Source: Actinoplanes regularis (GTDB taxonomy: Bacteria > Actinomycetota > Actinomycetes > Mycobacteriales > Micromonosporaceae). Taken from it: DNA of 64,000 nucleotides. Of the stretch, positions 25,009-33,246 are shown one piece after another (the first letter of the stretch is position 1; the number at the start of each line of letters is the position of its first letter). The notes below the pieces were generated by a model. It did no database searches. It saw only the letters and a program-made list of their open reading frames with translations, and was not told the DNA's origin. Made by a program: the position numbers and the translations under genes. Location of the stretch: positions 310,001-374,000 of the forward strand of contig NZ_FZNR01000006.1 in the NCBI RefSeq assembly GCF_900188005.1, in the 5' to 3' direction.

Positions 25009-25730
25009 GCGTGCCCTCCGAGGACGAGCCGGCGGGCGAGGTCGGGAGCGGCGCGCAGTTCCTCGGGCGTGTGCGCGGCGATGATCGTCCCGTGCTCCAT
25101 GAAGAGCAGCCGGTCGGCGACCGACATCGCCACGTTCACCGACTGCTCGATCAGCAGGGTGGCGACCCCGGCCGCGGCCAGCCGGCGGACCAGTTCGAGC
25201 AGGCCGCCGACGACGACCGGGGCGAGTCCGAGGGAGAACTCGTCGATCAGCAGCAGGGTGGGCCGCTGGATCAGGGTCTTCGCGAGGACCAGCATCTGCC
25301 GCTCGCCGCCGGAGAGGTTGGCGGCGGGCTGGTCGGCGCGGGCGGCCAGCCGGGGGAAGACCGCGAGGGCACCGTCCACCACGGTCTCCACCCGGTCGTC
25401 GTCGCGGCCGTTGGGGTAGGCGTGCACGCGCAGGTTGTCGCGGACCGAGAGGGTGCCGAACGCCTGCTGCCCGAGGACTGTGGACATGCCGAGCCTGACC
25501 CGTTTCGGTCCGGGGAGTGAGGTGATGTCGACTCCGTTCAGCCGCACCGTGCCGGCGCTCGGCCCGGTCAGGCCGGCGAGCATGCGGACCAGGGTGGACT
25601 TGCCGACGCCGTTCGGGCCGCAGAGCGCGACCGTCTCGCCCCGGCGGACCGTCAGGTCGATGCCGAACAGCACCTGGATCGCGCCGTATCCGCCGGCGAG
25701 TCCGGTCACCTCGAGGACGTCATTCGCCAA
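25005..25730 (-). CDS. livF: Liv-type ABC transporter ATP-binding protein (LivF)
   Basis: ATPase of 241 aa. Walker A is GPNGVGKST, the Q-loop region is STVLGQQAFG, the signature is NLSGGERQM, Walker B is LLLIDEFSLGL (Phe where Pro is usual), and the switch His is replaced by Gln in LLIEQSVNVA, as is normal in LivF. The frame opens with TTG at 25730, overlapping the binding-protein stop by 11 nt; no better in-frame start precedes the conserved LEVTGLAGGYG. It would pair with the fused LivG half to energise the permeases. Confidence 0.88.
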   Translation of the reverse strand: MANDVLEVTGLAGGYGAIQVLFGIDLTVRRGETVALCGPNGVGKSTLVRMLAGLTGPSAGTVRLNGVDITSLPGPKRVRLGMSTVLGQQAFGTLSVRDNLRVHAYPNGRDDDRVETVVDGALAVFPRLAARADQPAANLSGGERQMLVLAKTLIQRPTLLLIDEFSLGLAPVVVGGLLELVRRLAAAGVATLLIEQSVNVAMSVADRLLFMEHGTIIAAHTPEELRAAPDLARRLVLGGHA

Positions 25731-27039
25731 GGCGGGTCACCGGGCCCTCGTAGGTGAAGCAGGGGCAGGCGCTGTCGTACTTGAGCACCCGGTATCCGGT
25801 CCCGGCCGCGTGCCCGGTGCCGGTGATCCCGCCGAACCCGGCCGCCGTCCTGAATCCCGTTCCCGGTACGGCGTTCGCCCAGGTCGTGGCGTTGAGGTCG
25901 CCCCCGAGGCCCTTCGCGCCGGCCTGCAGCAGCAGCGCCGCGTCGCAGTACCCGAACGCGACCCGCGCATTCTGCCGCTCCGCGAACGTGATGCCGGCGT
26001 CCGCGTAGATCCTCTGGCAGTTCTTCTCGGCGTCGGTGTCCGGAAATGACAGCTGACTGTCCGGCACGTCGTAGCCGGGGGCGAAGCCGACCCCGACCAT
26101 GTCCCGGAGCGCGGCGACCGGGATCAGCCCCGGGTTGGCGACCATGAAGCTCGGGCTGTCGAAGGTGGAGACCCCGTAGCGGGCGGTGAAGCTCTGGGCC
26201 ACCGCGGCGGTCATGAAGAACGGCGCGATACGGGCCCCGCCGAGGAAGAACACCCGGTCGATCCGCTTGCCCCGGAAGTTCACCGCGGCCTGACTGAGTC
26301 CGGTGTTCAGGCTGCTCAGCGACGTGGTGTCGATCCACGAGACGGTCACCGTGACGCCGGCCGCCTTTCCGAACGGCACCACCACGCTGTCATACGCGGC
26401 GTGGTTGGCGGGCGTGTCCGCGGCGACCAGGCCGGCACGGTCCCGTCCGTCGAAGAACTTCTGTTTCCGCAGGACGCCGAGGAACGAGGTGGTGAACGCG
26501 TCGTACTCCGGGAAGGAGGCGGTCCAGAGGTAGGGCGCGAGCTGGGTGAACGTGGCCCGGTCGTCGGCGATCAGGGTGGCGTCGAGCATCAGCGTCCGCC
26601 GCTGGGCGTAGCAGGGGCGGGCGTTGGCCTGCAACTGCCCGGTGAGCACCACCGCGAACGCCCGGTCGTCCTGGGTGATCTGGCTGCACAGGGTGGTCTC
26701 GGCGGCCGGGGAGTCGCTGCTCGCCTCGTACTCGCGGTAGACCGCGAGCAGCTTGCGACCGGCGATCCCGCCGTGCGCGTTGACGTACGCCTCGAGGGCC
26801 TTGACCTGCTCCGCCGGCTTGCCGACGTCGGGCTGCTTGAAGCCGGTCATCGAGGCGGTCTTGCCCAGGTCGGTACCGATGAACACGACCTTGACGGTGT
26901 CGCCGGTGACCCCGGGCCCGTCGCCGGCCGCCGAGGGCGCGTTCTGTCCGGGCATCAGCGCCCCGCAACTGGTGTACGCGAGCGTGGTGGCCAGCAGCAC
27001 GACGCCGGCCCGGAACAGCAGTGGCCAGTCGGGTTTCAT
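25720..27039 (-). CDS. Liv-type extracellular substrate-binding protein
   Basis: Periplasmic-binding-protein family 6 (Leu/Ile/Val/amide type), 439 aa. The signal sequence ends in LAYTSC, an imperfect lipobox that would make it a lipoprotein. The core has VKVVFIGTDLGKTASMTGF, YVNAHGGIAGRKL, VYREYEASSDSPAAE and a TLCSQITQDDRAFAVV block, as in ligand-binding proteins for amino acids or amides. GGAGG 7 nt upstream selects the ATG at 27039 over an upstream in-frame ATG. The ligand is unknown. Confidence 0.87.
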   Translation of the reverse strand: MKPDWPLLFRAGVVLLATTLAYTSCGALMPGQNAPSAAGDGPGVTGDTVKVVFIGTDLGKTASMTGFKQPDVGKPAEQVKALEAYVNAHGGIAGRKLLAVYREYEASSDSPAAETTLCSQITQDDRAFAVVLTGQLQANARPCYAQRRTLMLDATLIADDRATFTQLAPYLWTASFPEYDAFTTSFLGVLRKQKFFDGRDRAGLVAADTPANHAAYDSVVVPFGKAAGVTVTVSWIDTTSLSSLNTGLSQAAVNFRGKRIDRVFFLGGARIAPFFMTAAVAQSFTARYGVSTFDSPSFMVANPGLIPVAALRDMVGVGFAPGYDVPDSQLSFPDTDAEKNCQRIYADAGITFAERQNARVAFGYCDAALLLQAGAKGLGGDLNATTWANAVPGTGFRTAAGFGGITGTGHAAGTGYRVLKYDSACPCFTYEGPVTRLGE

Positions 27040-27112
27040 GCCGCCACCTCCGCTTCGCTCCGGCGTCGACATGAGCCAATGCCTGAGCCAACCGATTCGC
27101 TCGCAAGCTCGC

Positions 27113-28189
27113 TCATGTGTCCTCCATCAGAGAGATGCCGCGCGGGTACCGGCGGGCGAGCACGTGGCCGAGGGCGTCCAGGTCGAGCACCGAATCGCTC
27201 GGCCCGGCTTGCTGACCGGTTCCGATCAGGTGGCGCAGCCCGTCCAGGCTGAGCTGGGCGCCGGCCCGCCCGTGCAGCCAGCGGGCGCCCGGCGCGTCGT
27301 CGAAGACCAGGTAGGCGCCGAGGCCGCCGAGCCGGACCACGGCCGGCAGCATGGCGTCCCCCGGGTTCGCGTGCCGCAGCTCCCGCCGCCGCAGCAGGCG
27401 CCGCAGCACCCCCCAGGTGATCAGCAGGGCGCCGGCGATGTTGATCAGGGCCAGGCCCCAGGGGTACGCGTTGTAGGTCATCCGGACCCCGGCGAGCCCA
27501 CCGACGTCCGCGGTGACCACGTACCGCCCGAAAGCGAAGAGCGGGATGTCGACCGGGACGGTGAAGGTACGGCTCTGCCCGGGGCCGAGGCCGGTGACCT
27601 GCTCGGTGTGGAAGACGTTGTCGTCGCCGCCCCCGCCGAGCCGCGCCTGGAGGGTGGCGCCGACCAGGGTGGACGGGGTCGGGTTGCGGACCGTGAAGGT
27701 GAGTTCGAGGTGTTCCGGGGCGCCGAACCAGGCGGCCGCGGTCCGCCCGCTCAGGTGGTGGTCCTGCAGCTCCAGCTCGTGCACCGGGGCGGTCGCGGCC
27801 GGCAGCGCGCCGGTGGCGTGCCCGGTGACGGTCAGCGGCAGGTTGACCGGGCCGCCGGTCTCGCCCTGCACCCCGGCGATGTGCACCACGCACGGGCAGG
27901 CCGCGGGCGGGTCGCCGACCTGCAGGTCCACGACGAAGGTCCCGTCGGTGCGGACCGGCGTGGCCAGCGCCGCGCGCATGTCGCAGGCGGCCGAGCCGCT
28001 CAGACCACCCGCGCCGCAGGTGACGAGCTGCAGCAGCCGGCCGGGCTCCCAGCCCTCGCCGGTGACCCGGAGGACGTCGCCGGGCCTCGCGCCGGCCCGC
28101 GACAGGTGGGCGACCTGGCCGCCGGCCCGCGCCGGTGCCGCGGGCAACCCCATGAAGACGGCCGCGACCAGGCAGATCGCCGTTCTCAT
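27113..28189 (-). CDS. Secreted membrane-anchored beta-sandwich protein
   Basis: Protein of 358 aa. The signal peptide is MRTAICLVAAVFMGLPAAPA; an Ig-like/IPT-type domain follows (AGARPGDVLRVTGEGWEPG), then a second beta domain. A membrane helix (LALINIAGALLITWGVL) precedes a cytoplasmic tail of about 80 residues with RRLLRRRELRH. The ATG overlaps the DUF916 gene stop (ATGA). Two Cys pairs (TCGAGG, ACDMR, ACPC) suggest disulfides outside the cell. The family is not named with confidence; it is probably a component of the surface complex encoded next to it. Confidence 0.68.
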   Translation of the reverse strand: MRTAICLVAAVFMGLPAAPARAGGQVAHLSRAGARPGDVLRVTGEGWEPGRLLQLVTCGAGGLSGSAACDMRAALATPVRTDGTFVVDLQVGDPPAACPCVVHIAGVQGETGGPVNLPLTVTGHATGALPAATAPVHELELQDHHLSGRTAAAWFGAPEHLELTFTVRNPTPSTLVGATLQARLGGGGDDNVFHTEQVTGLGPGQSRTFTVPVDIPLFAFGRYVVTADVGGLAGVRMTYNAYPWGLALINIAGALLITWGVLRRLLRRRELRHANPGDAMLPAVVRLGGLGAYLVFDDAPGARWLHGRAGAQLSLDGLRHLIGTGQQAGPSDSVLDLDALGHVLARRYPRGISLMEDT

Positions 28190-29160
28190 CCGGCCGCCAC
28201 CAGGGCGCGAGGCCGCGGCGACCGACTGCGGAGGCGGCGACGAAGCCGCCACCAGACAAAGAGGATCAGGATCGCCGGTACGGCCAGAGCGGTCCAGGAG
28301 ATCACAGGAGTGCGCTTCGACCGGGCGGCGTAGACGTCGCCGTCCGAGCGCACGGTCACCCGGGTGGTGACCACGTCGAACGGCCAGATCCCGCTGGTCC
28401 GGGCGGTGAACGTGCCGTCCGCCCCGGGGACCATGTCGCTGGCGGGCGCGGACCCGGTCGCGCTGATCCGGTGTCCGAACAGGCCGGTCACCTTTATCTC
28501 GGCCGTCGGCACCAGGTGCACGTTGCCGATGTTGGCGACCCGGTACTCCAGGTCACCGCGGGTCCCGACCGGCAGCAGCGGTGCGCCGATGTCGACGCTC
28601 AGGTCCCGCACGCTCAGCCCGGGCAGGACGGTGCCGGCGACCCGCAGGTAGACCCGGGCGGCGACGGCGCGCTGCACCCGGACCGCGGCACCGTCCGCGT
28701 CCGCGATCGCACCCGGCTGGGCCTCCATGGCGAGGATCCCGCCGACGTGGTCGCCGGGGGTGGCGTTCTTCGGCACGGTGATGGTGAACGGGATGTCGGC
28801 GCTGGTGCGCGCGGGCACCTCGACGGTGGTGACCTGGGACGTGACCCAGGAGCCGAGGTCCGCCTGCTTCTCGTCGCGGGACCGGAACGCGAACCCGCCG
28901 TTGTGCGGGGTGTTGTAGGCGTCCGCGCCGTAGATCAGGAACGACCTGGGTCCGGTGGTGAGGTTGCTGACCCGTACCGATTCCCGGAGCGTCTGGCCGG
29001 CCGGGGCGTCCAGGAAGAACATCAGCCGCGGGGTGGGACCGGGGTTCCTGGCCGGGGTCGGCGTCACCGACCACTCGCCGTTGCCGGCGGCCACGGCCGG
29101 CGTGGCCGGCAGCAGGATCGCGCCGATCGTCAGGGCGAGAACAGCCGCGAGGGTACGCAT
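28186..29160 (-). CDS. DUF916 (WxL-interacting) membrane-anchored protein
   Basis: Protein of 324 aa with signal peptide MRTLAAVLALTIGAILLPAT. The ectodomain matches the DUF916/peptidoglycan- and WxL-binding family: GPTPRLMFFLDAPAGQTLRE, SVRVSNLTTGPRSFLIYGAD, WVTSQVTTVEVPARTSADIP, FTITVPKNATPGDHVGGI. A C-terminal helix (SWTALAVPAILILFVWW) is followed by an Arg-rich tail. AAGGA precedes the ATG at 29160. In Firmicutes such proteins are encoded beside WxL-domain proteins and link them to the wall; here the neighbour at 29233 is WxL-like. Confidence 0.82.
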   Translation of the reverse strand: MRTLAAVLALTIGAILLPATPAVAAGNGEWSVTPTPARNPGPTPRLMFFLDAPAGQTLRESVRVSNLTTGPRSFLIYGADAYNTPHNGGFAFRSRDEKQADLGSWVTSQVTTVEVPARTSADIPFTITVPKNATPGDHVGGILAMEAQPGAIADADGAAVRVQRAVAARVYLRVAGTVLPGLSVRDLSVDIGAPLLPVGTRGDLEYRVANIGNVHLVPTAEIKVTGLFGHRISATGSAPASDMVPGADGTFTARTSGIWPFDVVTTRVTVRSDGDVYAARSKRTPVISWTALAVPAILILFVWWRLRRRLRSRSPRPRALVAAG

Positions 29161-29232
29161 GATCTTCCTTCCCCTGTTCAGAAGGGGGTGGGTGGAGGCG
29201 GTGGCGGCCGCCCCCACCTTCTCGGGTGCGAC

Positions 29233-30891
29233 TCAGCCCAGGGTGAGGGTGAGCGTGGCCGCGTACGTGCCGGCGAAGAGGTTCGCCGGCACCGCGAGGG
29301 ACAGGTCACCGGCCGCGTCGAACGAGCCGCCGGTCAGGGCGGTCACGCCGTCCGGGCCGGAGCAGATCGTCGCGCCGTCGCCGCCGAGCGAGACCCCGGC
29401 GTCACCGGCCACGGCCGTGACGGCGTTGGTCGCCCCGGCGTGGGCGGTGCAGGACGGCGTCACGGTGAGCGCGCTCGCCGGGATGGCGCCGCCCGGCACA
29501 CCGGTGAAGTCGGTGACCTTCGCGGTGAGACTCCACGGGTAGGTGCTGCCGCGGAAGTCGGTCACGTTGATCGTCGGCAGGCCGGCCGTCGCGGTCTGCG
29601 CCGCGCCGTTCAGCGTGATCCCGGAGAACGTGATGGTGCTGGTGCCGCTGCCCCGGGACATCGACAGCGAGCCGGCGGTCACGGTCTGCGAGAGCTGGAA
29701 GGTCAGACCGCAGTTGCTGCCCGTGGGCGCCGTGCAGGCGTCCGCGGACATGCTCCACGCCGAGAGCGCGTAGAGGCTGCCGGACAGGGCGCCGAGGTAC
29801 GCGGTCGCCTTGTCGTTCACCGTGAACGCCGCGGAGAACGACCCGTCCGTCGCGGCCGTGGCGGTGACCGCCGGGTCCGCGGTGGCCGGGGGCGGCGGCG
29901 CGCCGGTGAGGGCCTGGTAGCCGTTCACCCTGATGCTGCTGCCCGGGTTCCAGTCGGTGCCCTTGACGGTCGTCGTCGTGCCGGCGCCGCCCGCCGCGGG
30001 CGTGAGGGTGATCTTCGGGGTGCCGAGGATCGTGACGACCACCTGCACCGCGCTGGTGCCGTCGGAGATGACCAGGGTCCGTTTGCCGGTGGTGGCCCCG
30101 GTCGGCACGGTCAGCGTTCCGGTGCCGGCGCCGGTCGCGTCGGTGCTGCCGGTGCCGCTGCCCTCACCCGTGCCGGCTCCGGTGCTGTCCTTCAGCTGGG
30201 CCGTCAGCGTGGCACTGGCGGCGAGCCCGGAGACCTTGAAACTGATCGTGTTGCCGGCGCGGGCCGAGTCGATCACCGTCTGACCGGTGATCCCGGTGAT
30301 CGAGGCGCCGCCGTCGAAGACGGTGACCGCCTGCACGATCGTGGTGTCCACCGGCGCCGCCTTGTGGTCCCGGTCCCCCTCCGCCGAGCAGTACGTGGAC
30401 GCCGTGGAGTTGGCGAACTTGACCTGCTTGACGGTGAGGGTGGCGCTGCCCGCCGGACCGGCCGCGAACGTGCCGGTCGCGGTGAAGCCGCCGAGCTTGG
30501 CGTAGGCCGCGGTGGCCGCCGCCGGGTAGTTGGGCTGGTTGAGGGTGACCGTGCCGGTCTGGGACCCGGAGATCCCGACCGTCACGACCACCGGCACCGA
30601 CTTCGCGTCGAGCGGAACCGGGCCGTTGGTGGTTCCCGCCGCGGCGGTGAGCGACACGGTCACCGTTTGCCCGGGCGCCGGCGTGGCCGGTGACTGGGTG
30701 AGCGTGAACGTGTCGGCCCAGGTGCTCGGCGAGGAGCCGACGCCGGTGTCGCTGAAATAGATCCGGCATCCGAGGGAATTGGCGGTCGGCCCGTACGCGG
30801 CGGCGGGCGTCTGGACGGCCACGACGGCCCCCAGTGCGGCGATCATCGCGCCGGCCGCCACGGCCAGAGCCTTTCGGGTGATGCGTTTCAT
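29233..30891 (-). CDS. Secreted WxL-like surface protein
   Basis: Protein of 552 aa, first gene of the surface/transporter operon. Signal peptide MKRITRKALAVAAGAMIAAL. Several beta-sandwich domains follow, including an IPT-like segment (ITLTPAAGGAGTTTTVKGTD then WNPGSSI). The last 150 residues resemble a WxL domain: INVTDFRGSTYPWSLTAKVT (compare D.RG...W.L), paired Cys, and a terminal YAATLTLTLG, where Firmicutes WxL proteins end in YT.TLTWTL. The long upstream region (30892-31105) should hold the promoter. Wall attachment through the DUF916 partner is inferred. Confidence 0.72.
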   Translation of the reverse strand: MKRITRKALAVAAGAMIAALGAVVAVQTPAAAYGPTANSLGCRIYFSDTGVGSSPSTWADTFTLTQSPATPAPGQTVTVSLTAAAGTTNGPVPLDAKSVPVVVTVGISGSQTGTVTLNQPNYPAAATAAYAKLGGFTATGTFAAGPAGSATLTVKQVKFANSTASTYCSAEGDRDHKAAPVDTTIVQAVTVFDGGASITGITGQTVIDSARAGNTISFKVSGLAASATLTAQLKDSTGAGTGEGSGTGSTDATGAGTGTLTVPTGATTGKRTLVISDGTSAVQVVVTILGTPKITLTPAAGGAGTTTTVKGTDWNPGSSIRVNGYQALTGAPPPPATADPAVTATAATDGSFSAAFTVNDKATAYLGALSGSLYALSAWSMSADACTAPTGSNCGLTFQLSQTVTAGSLSMSRGSGTSTITFSGITLNGAAQTATAGLPTINVTDFRGSTYPWSLTAKVTDFTGVPGGAIPASALTVTPSCTAHAGATNAVTAVAGDAGVSLGGDGATICSGPDGVTALTGGSFDAAGDLSLAVPANLFAGTYAATLTLTLG

Positions 30892-30981
30892 TGTGGTGCC
30901 GCGTCCCCTCTGTCAGGTGATGCGCCGCCGCTGTTCCCAGCCGCGGCGCGGTGGCGCGCGGTACGCATCCGGCCCTTCCGT

Positions 30982-30998
30982 GTTTCCCATCGGGAAAC
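30982..30998. promoter_or_regulatory. GTTTCCC-ATC-GGGAAAC inverted repeat
   Basis: Perfect 7-3-7 inverted repeat about 90 bp upstream of the WxL-like gene. It has the same 3-bp spacer as the catabolic-regulon palindromes, but the half-sites are in the opposite order (GTTTC outside, GAAAC on the right). It could belong to a different regulator. The rest of 30892-31105 shows no gene. Confidence 0.45.
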
Positions 30999-31105
30999 GC
31001 TGTTCTCCTTCTGCGTGGGATCTATAAACTCAGTCACAGACCGGTGATGTCAAGCCTCCAGCCAGCCATATTTCACCAGGCGATACACCGTTTCCCGGAT
31101 TCGCG

Positions 31106-32482
31106 TCAGGCTGGAAACAGCGCGGAAACCGGCCCGCCGCCCACGAGCGCCCGCACCGCCTTCTCCAGAACCTCCACATCGGAGGCGGCGAGCGCCCGGC
31201 CTGCGTTCCCGGTGAACTTCGCCGTCACCTCGGCGGCACTCAGCGGATGGCCGGGGCCGCCACGGGAGCTCGCCACGCGATGCTCCAGGAGCTCTCCGCT
31301 CCTGGTCCGCACGCGCAGCACGCCGGCGAACGCGCGGGGGAACACGGCCGTGGCGGCGGGGTCGGCGCGGACCTCGACCCGGGCCGCGAGCTCGAGGCGC
31401 TCCGGGGTCAGCTCGGTGAAGTCGTCCAGGCCGACACCGAGCCCGGTGCCGCCGGTCAGCGCGACGGCCAGGGTGTACGGCCCGGAGAACTTCGCGTGAT
31501 AGCCGCTGCGCGGGCGCGCCTTCTCCTCCGGTGGCTCCGCGATCGTACGCAGCACCGGCTCGGCGACCCCCAGCTCCACAGCCGCGATCTCGCCCGGCTC
31601 CAGGCCGGCCGCGCGCAGCGCGAGGGCGCAGTCGATCCCGGCGTGCGTGAAGTGGTTCGACGGGTACGGCTTGAAGACCGTCCGCAGCAGCTCCCAGTCG
31701 TCACCGAGCCCGCTCGTGACCGCCCCGGGGTCGAAGCGGCCGGTGTGCGCGGTGAAGAACCCGAACCGTCCCTCCAGGACGGTCGGCGGGCCGGTCAGGC
31801 CCTCGGCCGCCAGGGTCGCCGCGACCACACCGGAGTGCGCCGCCCAGCCGCAGTGGGTGCGCTTCACCGAGCCGCCGGTCCGGTTCGCCTCCAGGACACC
31901 GGCACCCATCGAGGCGGCGATCCCGATCGCGTCGGCGATCCCCGCCGGGCCCAGGCCGTAGAGCCGGGCCACCGCGACCGCTGCCCCGATCGTGCCGCAG
32001 ATCGAGGTGGCGTGCTGACCGCGCTCGAAGTACAGGTTGGCCCCGGTCTCCGGATCACAACCGGCCATGCCGAGGCGGTTGGTCACCTCGATGCCGGCCG
32101 CGATCGCCGCGATCAGGTCGCCCTCCGCCCCGGCCTGGGCCGCGGCGAGCGCGGCGGGCACCACCGAGGCACTGGGATGCAGCACGGACGGCAGGTGGGT
32201 GTCGTCGAAATCCAGGGAGTGGGCGAGGACGCCGTTGACGAAGGCGGCGTTCGGCGCGGGCAGCCGCTCGCCGGAGCCGAGCACGCTCGCCTCGGGGACG
32301 CCGCCCCAGCGCCGCATCGTGGCGAGCGCGGCCGGTGCGGCGTCCGCGCCGGGCTCCGCGTGGGCGGCGAGCGCGTTCCCGAGCACGTCGAGCACCCGCT
32401 CCGGCACGTCCGCCCGGACCGTCTCCGGGGGATCGACGGTCGCCGCGAACTCGCCGAGGATCCGCGCCAGCGGCGCCGTCAC
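31106..32482 (-). CDS. MmgE/PrpD family protein
   Basis: Protein of 458 aa in the family of 2-methylcitrate dehydratase, cis-aconitate decarboxylase and iminodisuccinate epimerase. Recognisable blocks are NAAFVNGVLAHSLDFDDTHL, HPSASVVPAALAAA, GIEVTNRLGMA, GGSVKRTHCGWAAHSGVVAA and KPYPSNHFTHAGIDCAL (the catalytic Lys/His region). It would dehydrate, epimerise or decarboxylate a substituted di- or tricarboxylate. The GTG start overlaps the cyclase stop, making it third in the CoA-transferase, cyclase, PrpD operon. Confidence 0.85.
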   Translation of the reverse strand: MTAPLARILGEFAATVDPPETVRADVPERVLDVLGNALAAHAEPGADAAPAALATMRRWGGVPEASVLGSGERLPAPNAAFVNGVLAHSLDFDDTHLPSVLHPSASVVPAALAAAQAGAEGDLIAAIAAGIEVTNRLGMAGCDPETGANLYFERGQHATSICGTIGAAVAVARLYGLGPAGIADAIGIAASMGAGVLEANRTGGSVKRTHCGWAAHSGVVAATLAAEGLTGPPTVLEGRFGFFTAHTGRFDPGAVTSGLGDDWELLRTVFKPYPSNHFTHAGIDCALALRAAGLEPGEIAAVELGVAEPVLRTIAEPPEEKARPRSGYHAKFSGPYTLAVALTGGTGLGVGLDDFTELTPERLELAARVEVRADPAATAVFPRAFAGVLRVRTRSGELLEHRVASSRGGPGHPLSAAEVTAKFTGNAGRALAASDVEVLEKAVRALVGGGPVSALFPA

Positions 32483-33246
32483 GGCACCACCGCCAGCGGC
32501 CGGACCGGGGAGCCGGTAGCGCCCACCAGCCGGAGCGGGGCCAGGATGAACTGGAACTCCTTGATCCCGGCGTCGGCCAGCTCACTCAGCAGCATCGTCT
32601 CCACGATGTTGATGCCGGCCTCGACCAGCAGGATCCGGTGCACGGGCAGGTTCGCGTGGCCGGCGCCCGGTGCGATCCGCTCGTAGGCGATCGTCTCCGC
32701 ACCGGTGACGGCCACACCCCGCCCCACGAGCCAGCGCGCGGCCTCCGGGCCTGGACCGGGGACTCCATCGGTCGTACCGAGGAAGTCCGCTCCGGCGCCG
32801 AACCGCCGCGACCACCCGGTGCCCACCAGCACCGCGTCTCCGGGGTTGATCTCGAGGTCGCCGGCGGCGGCCTCGAGATCGCCCGCCGTGACCTCGTAGC
32901 CCGCCGGCAGGATCTCGGCACCGTGCAGGGCCGCGACGTCGAGGAAGATCCCCCGGCCGACGTACGGCGGGAACTCGTCGATGCCGAGCCGCGCGAACCC
33001 GGCGTCGGACTGCACGTCGGCCGCGACGACGCCGCCGTGCAGCAGCCCGTCCTGGGAGACGTGCGCGAGCGCGTCGACGTGTGTGCCCACGTGCGTGCCG
33101 AGGACCAGGATGTCGCTGGCGGCCGAGCCGCCGCCCGCGCGGACCATGTCGCCGTGCCGCCGGACCAGGGCGTGCTGGTAGGCGGGGTGGTTCGGCGACT
33201 GTGGCATGCCCCGCCGCATGGGCTGGGCAAGGTCGAAGACCTTCAA
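32479..33246 (-). CDS. Cyclase family protein (kynurenine-formamidase-like hydrolase)
   Basis: Metal-dependent hydrolase of 255 aa. The metal motif is GTHVGTHVDALAHV (HxGTHxDxxxH), followed by the conserved GDAVLVGTGWSRRFG. The family hydrolyses N-formyl and other amides, lactones and isatin. The TTG at 33246 is chosen because GAGGAG lies 6 nt before it and the conserved N-terminus KVFDLAQPMRRGMPQ starts there; it overlaps the CoA-transferase stop by 3 nt (TTGA). The start at 33618 would run inside the neighbour. The substrate could be an amide or lactone intermediate. Confidence 0.83.
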   Translation of the reverse strand: MKVFDLAQPMRRGMPQSPNHPAYQHALVRRHGDMVRAGGGSAASDILVLGTHVGTHVDALAHVSQDGLLHGGVVAADVQSDAGFARLGIDEFPPYVGRGIFLDVAALHGAEILPAGYEVTAGDLEAAAGDLEINPGDAVLVGTGWSRRFGAGADFLGTTDGVPGPGPEAARWLVGRGVAVTGAETIAYERIAPGAGHANLPVHRILLVEAGINIVETMLLSELADAGIKEFQFILAPLRLVGATGSPVRPLAVVP

